Assembly: GCA_963703085.1 (NCBI GenBank)
Contig: OY969789.1
Coordinates: 310,001 to 374,000, forward strand
Reading direction: 5' to 3'
DNA length: 64,000 nt
Source of the DNA: DATAEG01 sp963703085
Lineage (GTDB): Bacteria > Actinomycetota > Actinomycetes > Mycobacteriales > Jatrophihabitantaceae
Shown: in pieces, positions 16,867 through 24,924 of the stretch
Numbering within the stretch: position 1 is the stretch's first letter
Layout of the letters: the number at the start of each line of letters is the position of its first letter
Position numbers and translations under genes: made by a program
Notes under the pieces: model-generated
What the model saw: the letters and a program-made list of their open reading frames with translations, nothing else
Database searches by the model: none
What the model was told of the DNA's origin: nothing

Positions 16867-18543
16867 GTGAACACTCCGGTCGCCCCCGGGCGCACGGTGA
16901 TGCTGACCGTCGACGACGACCCAGCGGTCTCTCGAGCGGTGGCCCGCGACCTGCGTCGCAAGTACGGCGACACCTATCGCATCGTCCGGGCGGATTCCGG
17001 TCCACAGGCGCTGGACGCGCTGCGCGAGCTGAAACTGCGCGGCGACGCGGTGGCGATCCTGCTCGCCGACCACCGGATGCCCGGGATGACCGGGATCGAG
17101 TTCCTCGAGCAGGCGATGGACCTCTTCCCGGCCGCCCGCCGGGTGCTGCTGACCGCCTACGCCGACACCGGAGCGGCCATCGACGCGATCAACGTTGTCG
17201 ACCTCGACCATTACCTGCTCAAGCCGTGGGACCCGCCGGAGGAGAAGCTGTACCCGGTCGTCGACGCGCTGCTGGAGTCGTGGGGAGTCGAGGACCACCG
17301 CCCGGTCCCCGAGACGAAGGTGGTGGGCCACCGCTGGTCGGCCCGCTCGTCGGAGGTCCGCGAGTTCCTGGCGCGCAACCAGGTGCCCTACCGGTGGTAT
17401 CTGTCCGACTCCGCGGAGGGCGAGCGGTTGCTCTCGGCCGCCGGCGCCGACAGCCAGCACCTGCCGCTGGTGGTGACCCCGGACGGCGCCGCGATGGCCG
17501 AGCCGACCGACGGCGAGCTCGCCGCCCGGGTCGGGCTGTCCACCGCGCCGGGCTCGGACTTCTACGACCTGATCGTCATCGGCGGTGGCCCTGCCGGGCT
17601 GGGCGCTGCGGTCTACGGCGCATCCGAGGGATTGCGCACCGTCCTGGTCGAGCGCACCGCAACCGGTGGCCAGGCCGGGCAGAGCTCCCGGATCGAGAAC
17701 TACCTGGGTTTCCCGGACGGTGTCTCGGGCTCGCAACTGGCCGAGCGGGCCCGCCGGCAGGCGATCAAGTTCGGTGCCGAGCTGATCACCACCCGGGACG
17801 TCGTCGGCCTCGATGTCAACGGGTCGGCCCGGACGGTGCGCTTCGCCGACGGCGCCACCCTCGCCGCGCACACCGTCGTTCTGGCGACCGGGGTGTCCTA
17901 CCGACGGCTCGCCGCCCCGGGCCTCGGCGAGCTGACCGGTCGCGGCGTCTTCTACGGCTCGGCGTTGACCGAGGCGATGAACTGTCGCGACCAGCACGTC
18001 TACATCGTGGGCGGGGCCAACTCCGCCGGCCAGGCCGCCATCTACCTGGCCCGCAGCGCCAAGGCGGTCACCCTGCTGGTCCGCGGCCGGTCGTTGGACG
18101 CGTCGATGTCCTACTACCTCGTCCAGCAGATCGCGAGCACCCCGAACATCGATGTCCGGCTGTGCACCGAGGTGGTCGAGGCAGCCGGCGCCGACCACCT
18201 CGAGCGGCTGGTGTTGCGCGACAGCGTCACGGCCCGAACCGAGACCGTCGACGCGGGCTGGCTGTTCATCTTCGCCGGTGCCGCGCCGCACACTGCATGG
18301 CTCGATGGGGTTTTGCGGCGCGACGAGCACGGGTTCATCGTGGCCGGGCCGGATCTCACCAACGACGGCGTCGCCCAGGCCCGCTGGGATCTGGACCGGC
18401 AGCCCTATCACCTCGAGACCAGCGTGCCCGGCGTCTTCGTGGCCGGAGACGTGCGGTCGGAGTCCGCCAAGCGGGTCGCCTCGGCGGTCGGCGAAGGTGC
18501 GATGGCAGTGATGCTGGTGCACCGCTACCTGGAGAAACTATGA
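16867..18543 (+). CDS. Response regulator receiver fused to thioredoxin-reductase-like flavoprotein
   Basis: A 558-residue fusion. Residues about 10-135 are a CheY-like receiver with phosphoacceptor Asp68 (LLADHRMPG), the threonine in LLTAYAD and Lys119 (LLKPW). Residues about 150-225 look like a small glutaredoxin-like segment (VPYRWYLSD, LPLVVTPDG) without cysteines. From about 233 on it is a thioredoxin-reductase-type FAD/NADPH module with IGGGPAGLGAA, GGQAGQSSRIENYLGFP and VGGANSAGQAA. The CxxC redox centre of thioredoxin reductases is missing: the region reads EAMNCRDQ, with one cysteine. It may therefore pass electrons or signals other than to thioredoxin. Its stop overlaps the kinase start. 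Confidence 0.9.
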   Translation: MNTPVAPGRTVMLTVDDDPAVSRAVARDLRRKYGDTYRIVRADSGPQALDALRELKLRGDAVAILLADHRMPGMTGIEFLEQAMDLFPAARRVLLTAYADTGAAIDAINVVDLDHYLLKPWDPPEEKLYPVVDALLESWGVEDHRPVPETKVVGHRWSARSSEVREFLARNQVPYRWYLSDSAEGERLLSAAGADSQHLPLVVTPDGAAMAEPTDGELAARVGLSTAPGSDFYDLIVIGGGPAGLGAAVYGASEGLRTVLVERTATGGQAGQSSRIENYLGFPDGVSGSQLAERARRQAIKFGAELITTRDVVGLDVNGSARTVRFADGATLAAHTVVLATGVSYRRLAAPGLGELTGRGVFYGSALTEAMNCRDQHVYIVGGANSAGQAAIYLARSAKAVTLLVRGRSLDASMSYYLVQQIASTPNIDVRLCTEVVEAAGADHLERLVLRDSVTARTETVDAGWLFIFAGAAPHTAWLDGVLRRDEHGFIVAGPDLTNDGVAQARWDLDRQPYHLETSVPGVFVAGDVRSESAKRVASAVGEGAMAVMLVHRYLEKL

Positions 18544-19997
18544 CCGACTCCGTCCACCCCATGGCCGAGCAGCTACCGTGCGACCTGGCCGAACTGGGCT
18601 CGTTGTTCCTGTTCGAGTCGCTGTCCGCCGAGCAGCTCGACTGGCTGTGCCGCAAGGGCCACGTAGAACGCATCGAGCCCGGCGAGCTGTACCGCGAAGG
18701 CGACCCGGCTGAGCTGTTCTATGTCCTGCTGGACGGTGAGATCTCGATGTTGCGCCGCGTCGGCGAGGACGACGTCGAGGTGAGCCGGACGACCCAGAAG
18801 GGCGTCTATGCCGGGGCCTGGATGGCCTACCTCGGTGAGCGGACTGCGCAGGTCTACAAGAACACCTCGCGCGTTCTGACGCCCTCGCGGTTCTACGTGC
18901 TGCCCGCCGACGACTTCGGCGAGTTCATGACCACCTGGTTCCCGATGGCCGTGCACATGCTCGAAGGCCTGTTCTTCGGAACCAAGAGTCAGGCCGAGGC
19001 GATCGGCCAGCGGGAACGGCTGCTCGCGCTCGGTTCGCTGTCTGCCGGACTGACCCACGAGCTGAACAACCCGGCGGCCGCCGCGGTACGCGCCACATCC
19101 TCGCTGCGTGAGCGGGTCGCCGGAATGCGGCACAAGCTCGGCTCGATCGCCTCCGGCGCCTGGGACCGCACCACGCTGGAGAGTCTCGTCCGGATTCAGG
19201 AGGACGCCGTCGAGCACGTCGCCAAAGCCGAAGCGCTCGGACCGATGGAGGCCACCGACCGCGAGGACCAGCTCACCGAGTGGTTCGAAGCGCACGGGCT
19301 CAGTGGTGGCTGGGACGTCGCCCCGACCTTCGTGCAGGCGGGCATCGAGGTGGACTGGCTGGACCGGGTCGCCGACACCCTGGACCCGACCACGCTCGAC
19401 GGCGCGATGCGCTGGCTGAACTACACGCTGGAGACCGAGCTGTTGATGAATGAGATCGAGGACGCGTCTATCCGCATCTCCACCCTCGTCGGCGCGGCTC
19501 GGCAGTATTCGCAGATGGACCGCGGGCCGTTCCAGGTGGTCGACCTGCATGACTTGCTGGACAGCACGCTGGTGATGCTCAGCGGCAAGATCGGCAAGGG
19601 CGTCACGGTGGTGAAGGACTACGACCGCGGGCTGCCGATGATCCCGGTGTACGCCGCCGAATTGAACCAGGTGTGGACGAACCTCATCGACAACGCGGTG
19701 CAGGCGATGGCCGGCGAGGGAACGCTCACCATCCGCACCAGCCGTTATCAGGAGCAAGCGCAGGTCGAGATCTGCGACACCGGTCCGGGCATTGCCGAGG
19801 ACATCCGCGGCCGAGTGTTCGAGCCGTTCTTCACCACCAAGCCGGTGGGCGAAGGCACTGGCCTCGGGTTGGACATCTCGTGGCGGATCATCGTCAACCG
19901 CCACCACGGTGATCTGTCGGTGCAGTCGGTCCCCGGTGACACCCGCTTCCGGGTGCGCATTCCCCTCGTCCCGCCCATCGCAGAGGAGCCGACATGA
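18540..19997 (+). CDS. Histidine kinase with N-terminal cyclic-nucleotide-binding domain
   Basis: Soluble sensor kinase of 485 residues without membrane helices. Residues about 20-145 form a Crp/cNMP-binding-like beta-barrel (LFESLSAEQLDWL, EGDPAELFYVLLDGEI). The H-box is AGLTHELNNP with His173. A helical insert of roughly 130 residues precedes the ATPase, which has the N-box NLIDNAVQAM, DTGPGI, FEPFFTTK and GEGTGLGLDI. The ATG overlaps the stop of the receiver-TrxR gene, so the receiver of that fusion is its likely phosphotransfer partner (inference). The barrel may bind a nucleotide or only serve as a scaffold. Confidence 0.9.
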   Translation: MTDSVHPMAEQLPCDLAELGSLFLFESLSAEQLDWLCRKGHVERIEPGELYREGDPAELFYVLLDGEISMLRRVGEDDVEVSRTTQKGVYAGAWMAYLGERTAQVYKNTSRVLTPSRFYVLPADDFGEFMTTWFPMAVHMLEGLFFGTKSQAEAIGQRERLLALGSLSAGLTHELNNPAAAAVRATSSLRERVAGMRHKLGSIASGAWDRTTLESLVRIQEDAVEHVAKAEALGPMEATDREDQLTEWFEAHGLSGGWDVAPTFVQAGIEVDWLDRVADTLDPTTLDGAMRWLNYTLETELLMNEIEDASIRISTLVGAARQYSQMDRGPFQVVDLHDLLDSTLVMLSGKIGKGVTVVKDYDRGLPMIPVYAAELNQVWTNLIDNAVQAMAGEGTLTIRTSRYQEQAQVEICDTGPGIAEDIRGRVFEPFFTTKPVGEGTGLGLDISWRIIVNRHHGDLSVQSVPGDTRFRVRIPLVPPIAEEPT

Positions 19998-20332
19998 CCG
20001 ACATCGACCCGAGCGTCCCGCCGAGCGGCACCGGCTGCGTGGGGTGCGATGCGGTGGACGGCTGGTGGGTGCATCTGCGGCGCTGCGCCGCGTGCGGGCA
20101 CATCGGCTGCTGCGACACCTCGCCGGAGCAGCACGCGAGCGCGCACTTCGCCGCGACCGGCCACCCGATCATCCGCAGCTTCGAGCCGGGCGAGGCATGG
20201 TTCTGGGACTTCACCACCGAGGACTACGCCGACGGCCCGGAGCTGGCCGATCCGCAGAGCCATCCCGCGGACCAGCCGGTGCCAGGCCCGGCTGGACGAG
20301 TGCCGGCCGACTGGCGCCGGCACATCCACTGA
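19994..20332 (+). CDS. UBP-type zinc finger domain protein
   Basis: A 112-residue protein dominated by a ZnF-UBP/BUZ-type finger. Likely ligands are Cys15, Cys18, Cys31, Cys34, Cys39, His47, His51 and His57, with the family phrases CAACGHIGCCD and HASAHFAATGHP and aromatic residues Trp69 and Trp71 where eukaryotic fingers hold a ubiquitin tail. The C-terminal 40 residues are Pro/Asp-rich and probably disordered. ATGA overlap with the kinase gene places it third in one operon. In eukaryotes this domain binds free C-terminal Gly-Gly of ubiquitin; the bacterial ligand is unknown. Confidence 0.88.
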   Translation: MTDIDPSVPPSGTGCVGCDAVDGWWVHLRRCAACGHIGCCDTSPEQHASAHFAATGHPIIRSFEPGEAWFWDFTTEDYADGPELADPQSHPADQPVPGPAGRVPADWRRHIH

Positions 20333-20341
20333 GGCCTACCG

Positions 20342-23218
20342 TCAGCTGCAGCCGCTGGTGCTGCCGCAGCCCTCGCAGACGAAGCAGCTACCGGCCGGGC
20401 GCATCTTGGTGCCGCAGTTCATGCACAGCGGCGCATCGGAGGCCGAGCCCAGCAGTGACTCCAGCAGCTCCGTCGAGCTGTGCACCGCGGCAGGTGCAGC
20501 CACCGCGGCAGCGACATCCTGTGCCTCGTCGGCAGCGTCGGTCGGCGCCGGCGCGACCGGGACCGACTGAGCCAGCGACTCGAAGTCGTCGGAGTCGTCC
20601 GTGCTGTACGAGCCGGTGTCCAGCTCCCGAGCGCGTTCCTCGGCGGTGTGGATGCCGAGGGCGCTGCGAGTCTCGAACGGCAGGTAGTCCAGCGCCAGCC
20701 GGCGGAAGATGTAGTCCATGATCGACTGCGCCATTCGCACGTCCGGGTCGTCGGTCATACCGGCCGGCTCGAAGCGCATGTTGGTGAACTTCTGCACGTA
20801 GCTCTCCAACGGCACCCCGTACTGCAGCGCGATGGAGATGGCGATGGAGAAGGCGTCCATCACTCCGGCCAGGGTCGAGCCCTGCTTGCCCAGCTTGAGG
20901 AACACCTCGCCGAGACCGTCGTCCGGGTAGGAGCCGGCGGTCATGTACCCCTCGGCACCACCGACGGAGAACGACACCGTGCGCGACGGGCGCGACTTCG
21001 GCAGCCGCTTGCGCACCGGTCGGTACTCGACCACCTTCTCCGGCTCAGCTTCGGCCTTGGCACCGTTGTTCTCGCCCTTGCCCGCAGACAGCGGCTGGCC
21101 CACCTTGCAGTTGTCGCGGTACACCGCGAGGGCCTTGAGCCCGAGCTTCCAGCCCTGCAGGTACACGTCGGCGATCTCCTCGACCGACGCCGCTTCCGGC
21201 AGGTTGACCGTCTTGGAGATTGCCCCGGAGAGGAACGGCTGGGCGGCGGCCATCATCCGCACGTGGCCCATCGGCTTGATGGCCCGGGCACCCATCGCGC
21301 AGTCGAACACCTCGTAGTGCTCGCTCTTCAACCCGGGGGCATCGATGACGTGGCCGTTCTCGGCGATGTGGTCGACGATTGCCTCCACCTGCTCCTCCTG
21401 GTAGCCCAGGGCACGCAGCGCACGCGGCACCGTCTGGTTGACGATCTGCATGGAGCCGCCGCCGACCAGCTTCTTGAACTTCACCAGCGCCAGGTCCGGC
21501 TCCACGCCGGTGGTGTCGCAGTCCATCATCAGCCCGATAGTGCCGGTGGGGGCCAGCACGGACGCCTGGGCGTTGCGCCAGCCCTGCTGGGCACCGAGCT
21601 CGTTGCCCTTGGCCCATTCCTTGGCGGCGGCGGAGTAGACGGCCTTGTCCGTGTCGTGCAGGGCGCGCGCCGCGTCGTTGGCGGCGGCGTGCTTGCGCAT
21701 CACCCGGGCATGCGCCTCCGCGTTGCGGGCAAAGCCGTCGTAGGGTCCGACCACGCCGGCCAGCTCGGCAGAGCGGCGGTACGCCGTACCGGTCATCAAC
21801 GACGTGATCCCGCCGGCCATCGCCCGGCCGCCGTCGGAGTCGTAGGCCAGACCGGATGCCATCAGCAACGCACCCAGGTTCGCGTAGCCGATCCCGAGTT
21901 GCCGGTAGGCGCGGGTGTTCACCCCGATCGCCTCGGTCGGGAAGTCGGCGAAGCAGATCGAGATGTCCATCGCGGTGATGATGACCTCGACGGCGTGGGT
22001 GAACTGGTCGATCTTGAAGGTGTTGTCGTCGGCGAGGAACTTCATCAGGTTGAGCGACGCGAGGTTGCAGGACGTGTTGTCCAGGCTCATGTACTCCGAG
22101 CACGGGTTCGACGCGGTGATCCGGCCGGTCTCCGGATTGGTGTGCCAATCGTTGATCGTGTCGTCGTACTGGATGCCCGGGTCTGCGCACTCCCACGCTG
22201 CCTTGGCGATCTTGCCGAACAGCTCGGTGGCGTCGACGGTCTCGATCACCTCATGGGTCGAGCGTGACCGCAGCCCGAAGGTCGACTTCTCCTCGACCGC
22301 GCGCATGAACTCGTCGCTCACCCGAACCGAGTTGTTGGCGTTCTGGTACTGCACGCTGGTGATGTCCGAGCCACCCAGGTCCATGTCGTAGCCGGCGTCG
22401 CGCAGCACCCGGATCTTGTCTTCCTCGCGGGCCTTCGTCTCGATGAACTCGACGATGTCGGGATGGTCGACGTCCAGCACGACCATCTTCGCCGCACGCC
22501 GGGTGGCGCCGCCGGACTTGATCGTCCCGGCCGACGCGTCCGCGCCGCGCATGAAGCTGACCGGCCCGGAGGCGGTGCCACCGGAGGACAGCAGCTCTTT
22601 CGAGGACCGGATCCGGGACAGGTTGAGACCGGCGCCGGAACCGCCCTTGAAGATCAGGCCCTCTTCGCGGTACCAGTTCAGGATCGAGTCCATCGTGTCG
22701 TCGACCGCGAGGATGAAGCAGGCCGAAACCTGCTGTGGTGACGTGGTACCCACGTTGAACCAGACCGGCGAGTTGAAGCTGAAGTACTGGTGCAGCAGCA
22801 TCCAGGTCAGCTCATGCTCGAAGGCCTCGGCGTCATCCGCCGAGCGGAAGTACCCGTGCTGCTCCCCCGCCGCCCGGTACTTCGACACCACTCGATCGAT
22901 CAGCTGGCGCAGCGACCACTCCCGCACATCGGTGCCCACCGCACCACGGAAGTACTTGGTCGTGACGATGTTCGCCGCATTCACCGACCAGAAGTCCGGG
23001 AACTCCACGCCCCGCTGCTCGAAGTTCACCGACCCGTCGCGCCAGTTCGTCATGACGACGTCGCGGCGTTCCCAGGTCACCTCGTCATAGGGATGGGTGC
23101 CCGCGGTGCTGAACAGGCGTTCGACGGTCAACCCGTTCGACACATACTGCGCTGCGGCGGCGCCGGTGTGCTTCGGCGCTGCTGCTGCGGCTGACGAATC
23201 GTTGACGACCTCGGTCAT
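20342..23218 (-). CDS. nrdJ: Vitamin B12-dependent (class II) ribonucleotide reductase
   Basis: Adenosylcobalamin-dependent ribonucleotide reductase of 958 residues, which makes deoxynucleotides with or without oxygen. It has the N-terminal active-site region (ACFILAVDD), the catalytic NPCSEY motif followed by NTSCNLASLNL, and the long C-terminal tail typical of actinobacterial NrdJ. The tail ends in a zinc-ribbon-like cysteine cluster (CMNCG and CEGCG) that relays reducing power. ATG 23218 is preceded by AAAGGA at proper spacing. It lies 125 bases after nrdR on the same strand, so NrdR probably controls both. Confidence 0.95.
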   Translation of the reverse strand: MTEVVNDSSAAAAAPKHTGAAAAQYVSNGLTVERLFSTAGTHPYDEVTWERRDVVMTNWRDGSVNFEQRGVEFPDFWSVNAANIVTTKYFRGAVGTDVREWSLRQLIDRVVSKYRAAGEQHGYFRSADDAEAFEHELTWMLLHQYFSFNSPVWFNVGTTSPQQVSACFILAVDDTMDSILNWYREEGLIFKGGSGAGLNLSRIRSSKELLSSGGTASGPVSFMRGADASAGTIKSGGATRRAAKMVVLDVDHPDIVEFIETKAREEDKIRVLRDAGYDMDLGGSDITSVQYQNANNSVRVSDEFMRAVEEKSTFGLRSRSTHEVIETVDATELFGKIAKAAWECADPGIQYDDTINDWHTNPETGRITASNPCSEYMSLDNTSCNLASLNLMKFLADDNTFKIDQFTHAVEVIITAMDISICFADFPTEAIGVNTRAYRQLGIGYANLGALLMASGLAYDSDGGRAMAGGITSLMTGTAYRRSAELAGVVGPYDGFARNAEAHARVMRKHAAANDAARALHDTDKAVYSAAAKEWAKGNELGAQQGWRNAQASVLAPTGTIGLMMDCDTTGVEPDLALVKFKKLVGGGSMQIVNQTVPRALRALGYQEEQVEAIVDHIAENGHVIDAPGLKSEHYEVFDCAMGARAIKPMGHVRMMAAAQPFLSGAISKTVNLPEAASVEEIADVYLQGWKLGLKALAVYRDNCKVGQPLSAGKGENNGAKAEAEPEKVVEYRPVRKRLPKSRPSRTVSFSVGGAEGYMTAGSYPDDGLGEVFLKLGKQGSTLAGVMDAFSIAISIALQYGVPLESYVQKFTNMRFEPAGMTDDPDVRMAQSIMDYIFRRLALDYLPFETRSALGIHTAEERARELDTGSYSTDDSDDFESLAQSVPVAPAPTDAADEAQDVAAAVAAPAAVHSSTELLESLLGSASDAPLCMNCGTKMRPAGSCFVCEGCGSTSGCS

Positions 23219-23343
23219 GGGACGTTCCTTTCGAACGGGCGGTGGGTGGAGCGGGGAGTAATCGGATGCATGGCGGGGAGTGATCCGGTGGCTGGGCGGG
23301 CCGGTCGAGCTGGTACAGACCGCCGCCGCCGGCCGGATCGTGG

Positions 23344-23808
23344 CTAGCCGGACGGGTGCGGGTGGTGTTCTCGGCGCAGTTCGAGGATTGCTTTCTCGAA
23401 GTCGTCCACCGAGCTGAAGGCGTTGTAGACGCTGGCGAAGCGCAGGTAGGCCACCTCGTCGAGCTCGCGCAGCGGCCCGAGAATGGCCAGCCCGACCTCG
23501 TTGCTCGGCACCTCCGCGGCGCCGGTGGCGCGTACCGCCTCCTCGACCGTCTGGGCGAGCACCTGCAGCTGGTCGTCGTCCACCGGTCGGCCCTGGCAAG
23601 CCCGGGCGACGCCGTGCACCACCTTGCTGCGACTGAACGGTTCGGTGACGCCGCTGCGTTTGATGACCGCGAGGGTGGGCTCCTCGACAGTGGTGAAGCG
23701 CCGACCGCATTCCTGGCAGCTGCGCCGGCGCCGGATGACCTGGCCCTCTTCGTGCTCGCGGGAGTCCACGACCCGGGACTCGGGGTGTCGGCAATACGGG
23801 CATCGCAT
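23344..23808 (-). CDS. nrdR: Transcriptional repressor NrdR
   Basis: NrdR repressor of 154 residues. The N-terminal zinc ribbon has Cys3, Cys6, Cys31 and Cys34 (MRCPYC, CQECGRRF), followed by the ATP-cone domain (IKRSGVTEPFSRSKV). It senses ATP/dATP and represses ribonucleotide reductase genes. ATG 23808 is selected because the zinc ribbon starts there and a strong AAAGGAGGTGA ribosome binding site precedes it. It lies directly upstream of nrdJ; palindromes in its own promoter region suggest autoregulation. Confidence 0.96.
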   Translation of the reverse strand: MRCPYCRHPESRVVDSREHEEGQVIRRRRSCQECGRRFTTVEEPTLAVIKRSGVTEPFSRSKVVHGVARACQGRPVDDDQLQVLAQTVEEAVRATGAAEVPSNEVGLAILGPLRELDEVAYLRFASVYNAFSSVDDFEKAILELRREHHPHPSG

Positions 23809-23936
23809 CGGCCGGTCACCTCCTTTCACGCTCACGTCACGCCGCTGGTCATCCCCAGGCAGCAGCACTGCTGGGTACGAACCTGTCGACATCTTGGGGA
23901 CAACGTGTGGATACCGAACCCCAAGCTGTGGACTAC

Positions 23937-23963
23937 TTACACCAGTGTAACTACTACATGTAG
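23937..23963. promoter_or_regulatory. Palindromic operator region of the nrdR-nrdJ promoter
   Basis: Two palindromes lie side by side: TTACAC-CA-GTGTAA at 23937-23950 and CTACATGTAG at 23954-23963. On the minus strand a sigma-70-like -10 hexamer TACACT falls inside the first one, and GGTTGC lies 17 bases upstream as a poor -35. CTACATGTAG resembles the core of NrdR boxes, so NrdR (possibly autoregulating) is the obvious candidate binder. The site overlaps the stop codon of the upstream LysM gene. Confidence 0.55.
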
Positions 23964-24697
23964 GGGGCAACCGTAGATCGGTGTGACCTGCAACGCAAGA
24001 GCCGACACGCCGCATCCCATCCACCATCGTGTCGCGCTGCGGTGGGGCGGCAGCGAGTGACGAGGACTTGGCCTGGCGTCAGGTCGACGCCGCTGAGGTG
24101 GTTGAGGCGCTGCAGGGTGGCCACCTCGGCGCGCGGATCGGCGCGCGGGGCGATCTGACGGGCGATCGACCAGAGCGTGTCGCCGTCGTGCACGACGACG
24201 GTGGCCGGTGCGGCGGCCGGGCTCGGCCCGGCGGACCCGCCTCCGGCGTAGGCGATCGCGATGAGAATTCCTGCGATTGCGGCGGCCAGCAGGCCTATGA
24301 CCACCTTGCCGCGGGCGGTCAGCCGCACGGAGGCCGACGCCGGCTCAGCCTGCGTCTGTCGCGCCGCCGCGGGCTTCCACACCGGCCGGTTGAGCACTGA
24401 GGGTGCACAGCGGACGAACTCGGTCGGCACCTCGGTCGCGGCCGGGGCCAGCGCCACCGTGGGTTCCCGGACCAGGACCCGCACGCCGTCGCCAGCAGGG
24501 CCTGACGCGGCCACGATGGGCGTCGCGCGGGCCGCGCGGACAGGCGGGCGGACGCTGCCGCGGACCCGCGGGCGCGCCGCCGGCACCACGGCCAGCGCCA
24601 CCGGCCGGCGCGATGGGGCCGGTTGCCGGATCGCCGCGGTACGCCTGGCCCGCGCCGGAATGCGGACGTCCGGGGGAAATTCTGGTGCCACCGACAT
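23954..24697 (-). CDS. LysM domain membrane protein, SOS-controlled (ChiZ-like position)
   Basis: A 247-residue protein with a Pro/Ala/Arg-rich cytoplasmic N-terminus, one transmembrane helix (KVVIGLLAAAIAGILIAIAY) and a C-terminal extracytoplasmic LysM domain (VHDGDTLWSIARQ, LQRLNHLSG). It sits between nrdR and a divergent lexA, exactly as the mycobacterial SOS-induced cell-division inhibitor ChiZ (Rv2719c) does. An SOS box lies 42 bases before its ATG. The ribosome binding site GAGGAGG is strong. Arresting division after DNA damage is therefore a well-supported inference, although sequence identity outside LysM is not evident. Confidence 0.88.
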   Translation of the reverse strand: MSVAPEFPPDVRIPARARRTAAIRQPAPSRRPVALAVVPAARPRVRGSVRPPVRAARATPIVAASGPAGDGVRVLVREPTVALAPAATEVPTEFVRCAPSVLNRPVWKPAAARQTQAEPASASVRLTARGKVVIGLLAAAIAGILIAIAYAGGGSAGPSPAAAPATVVVHDGDTLWSIARQIAPRADPRAEVATLQRLNHLSGVDLTPGQVLVTRCRPTAARHDGGWDAACRLLRCRSHRSTVAPYM

Positions 24698-24738
24698 GGT
24701 GTCCTCCTCGTCGCCGTCCGACCCGTCGCAACGCCGGG

Positions 24739-24754
24739 TCGAACACCTGTTCGT
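24739..24754. promoter_or_regulatory. SOS (LexA) box of the LysM gene
   Basis: TCGAACACCTGTTCGT fits the actinobacterial LexA site CGAAC-N4-GTTCG exactly and lies 42 bases upstream of the LysM gene start on the minus strand. It is about 80 bases from the second box facing lexA. Confidence 0.85.
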
Positions 24755-24820
24755 TCGAACTGCTGTGCGAAGGTTTACCACCGAGGTCCGACAGAAACCA
24801 TTCTTGATCGGCGTGTCGTA

Positions 24821-24836
24821 TCGAACAGGTGTTTGA
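24821..24836. promoter_or_regulatory. SOS (LexA) box of lexA
   Basis: TCGAACAGGTGTTTGA matches CGAAC-N4-GTTYG. It is 89 bases upstream of the lexA GTG and would give autoregulation. The divergent arrangement with the box at 24739 lets LexA control both genes separately. Confidence 0.85.
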
Positions 24837-24924
24837 GATGGGCTGCCTTCTGAGTTACCGTCGGGCAAGCCCAGCCCCGGCACGACGGGCCGGACCGCCG
24901 TCAGATCAACCAGAGGAGCCTCCC

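Noticed and set aside
17226..18539. Extension of the histidine kinase frame far upstream
   Set aside because: It overlaps the receiver-TrxR gene in another frame and has no domain; ATG 18540 overlaps the preceding stop in the usual way.
23906..23914. DnaA box (TGTGGATAC) in the nrdR leader
   Set aside because: One mismatch and no cluster; single near matches occur by chance. A similar near match at 6441 was also dismissed.
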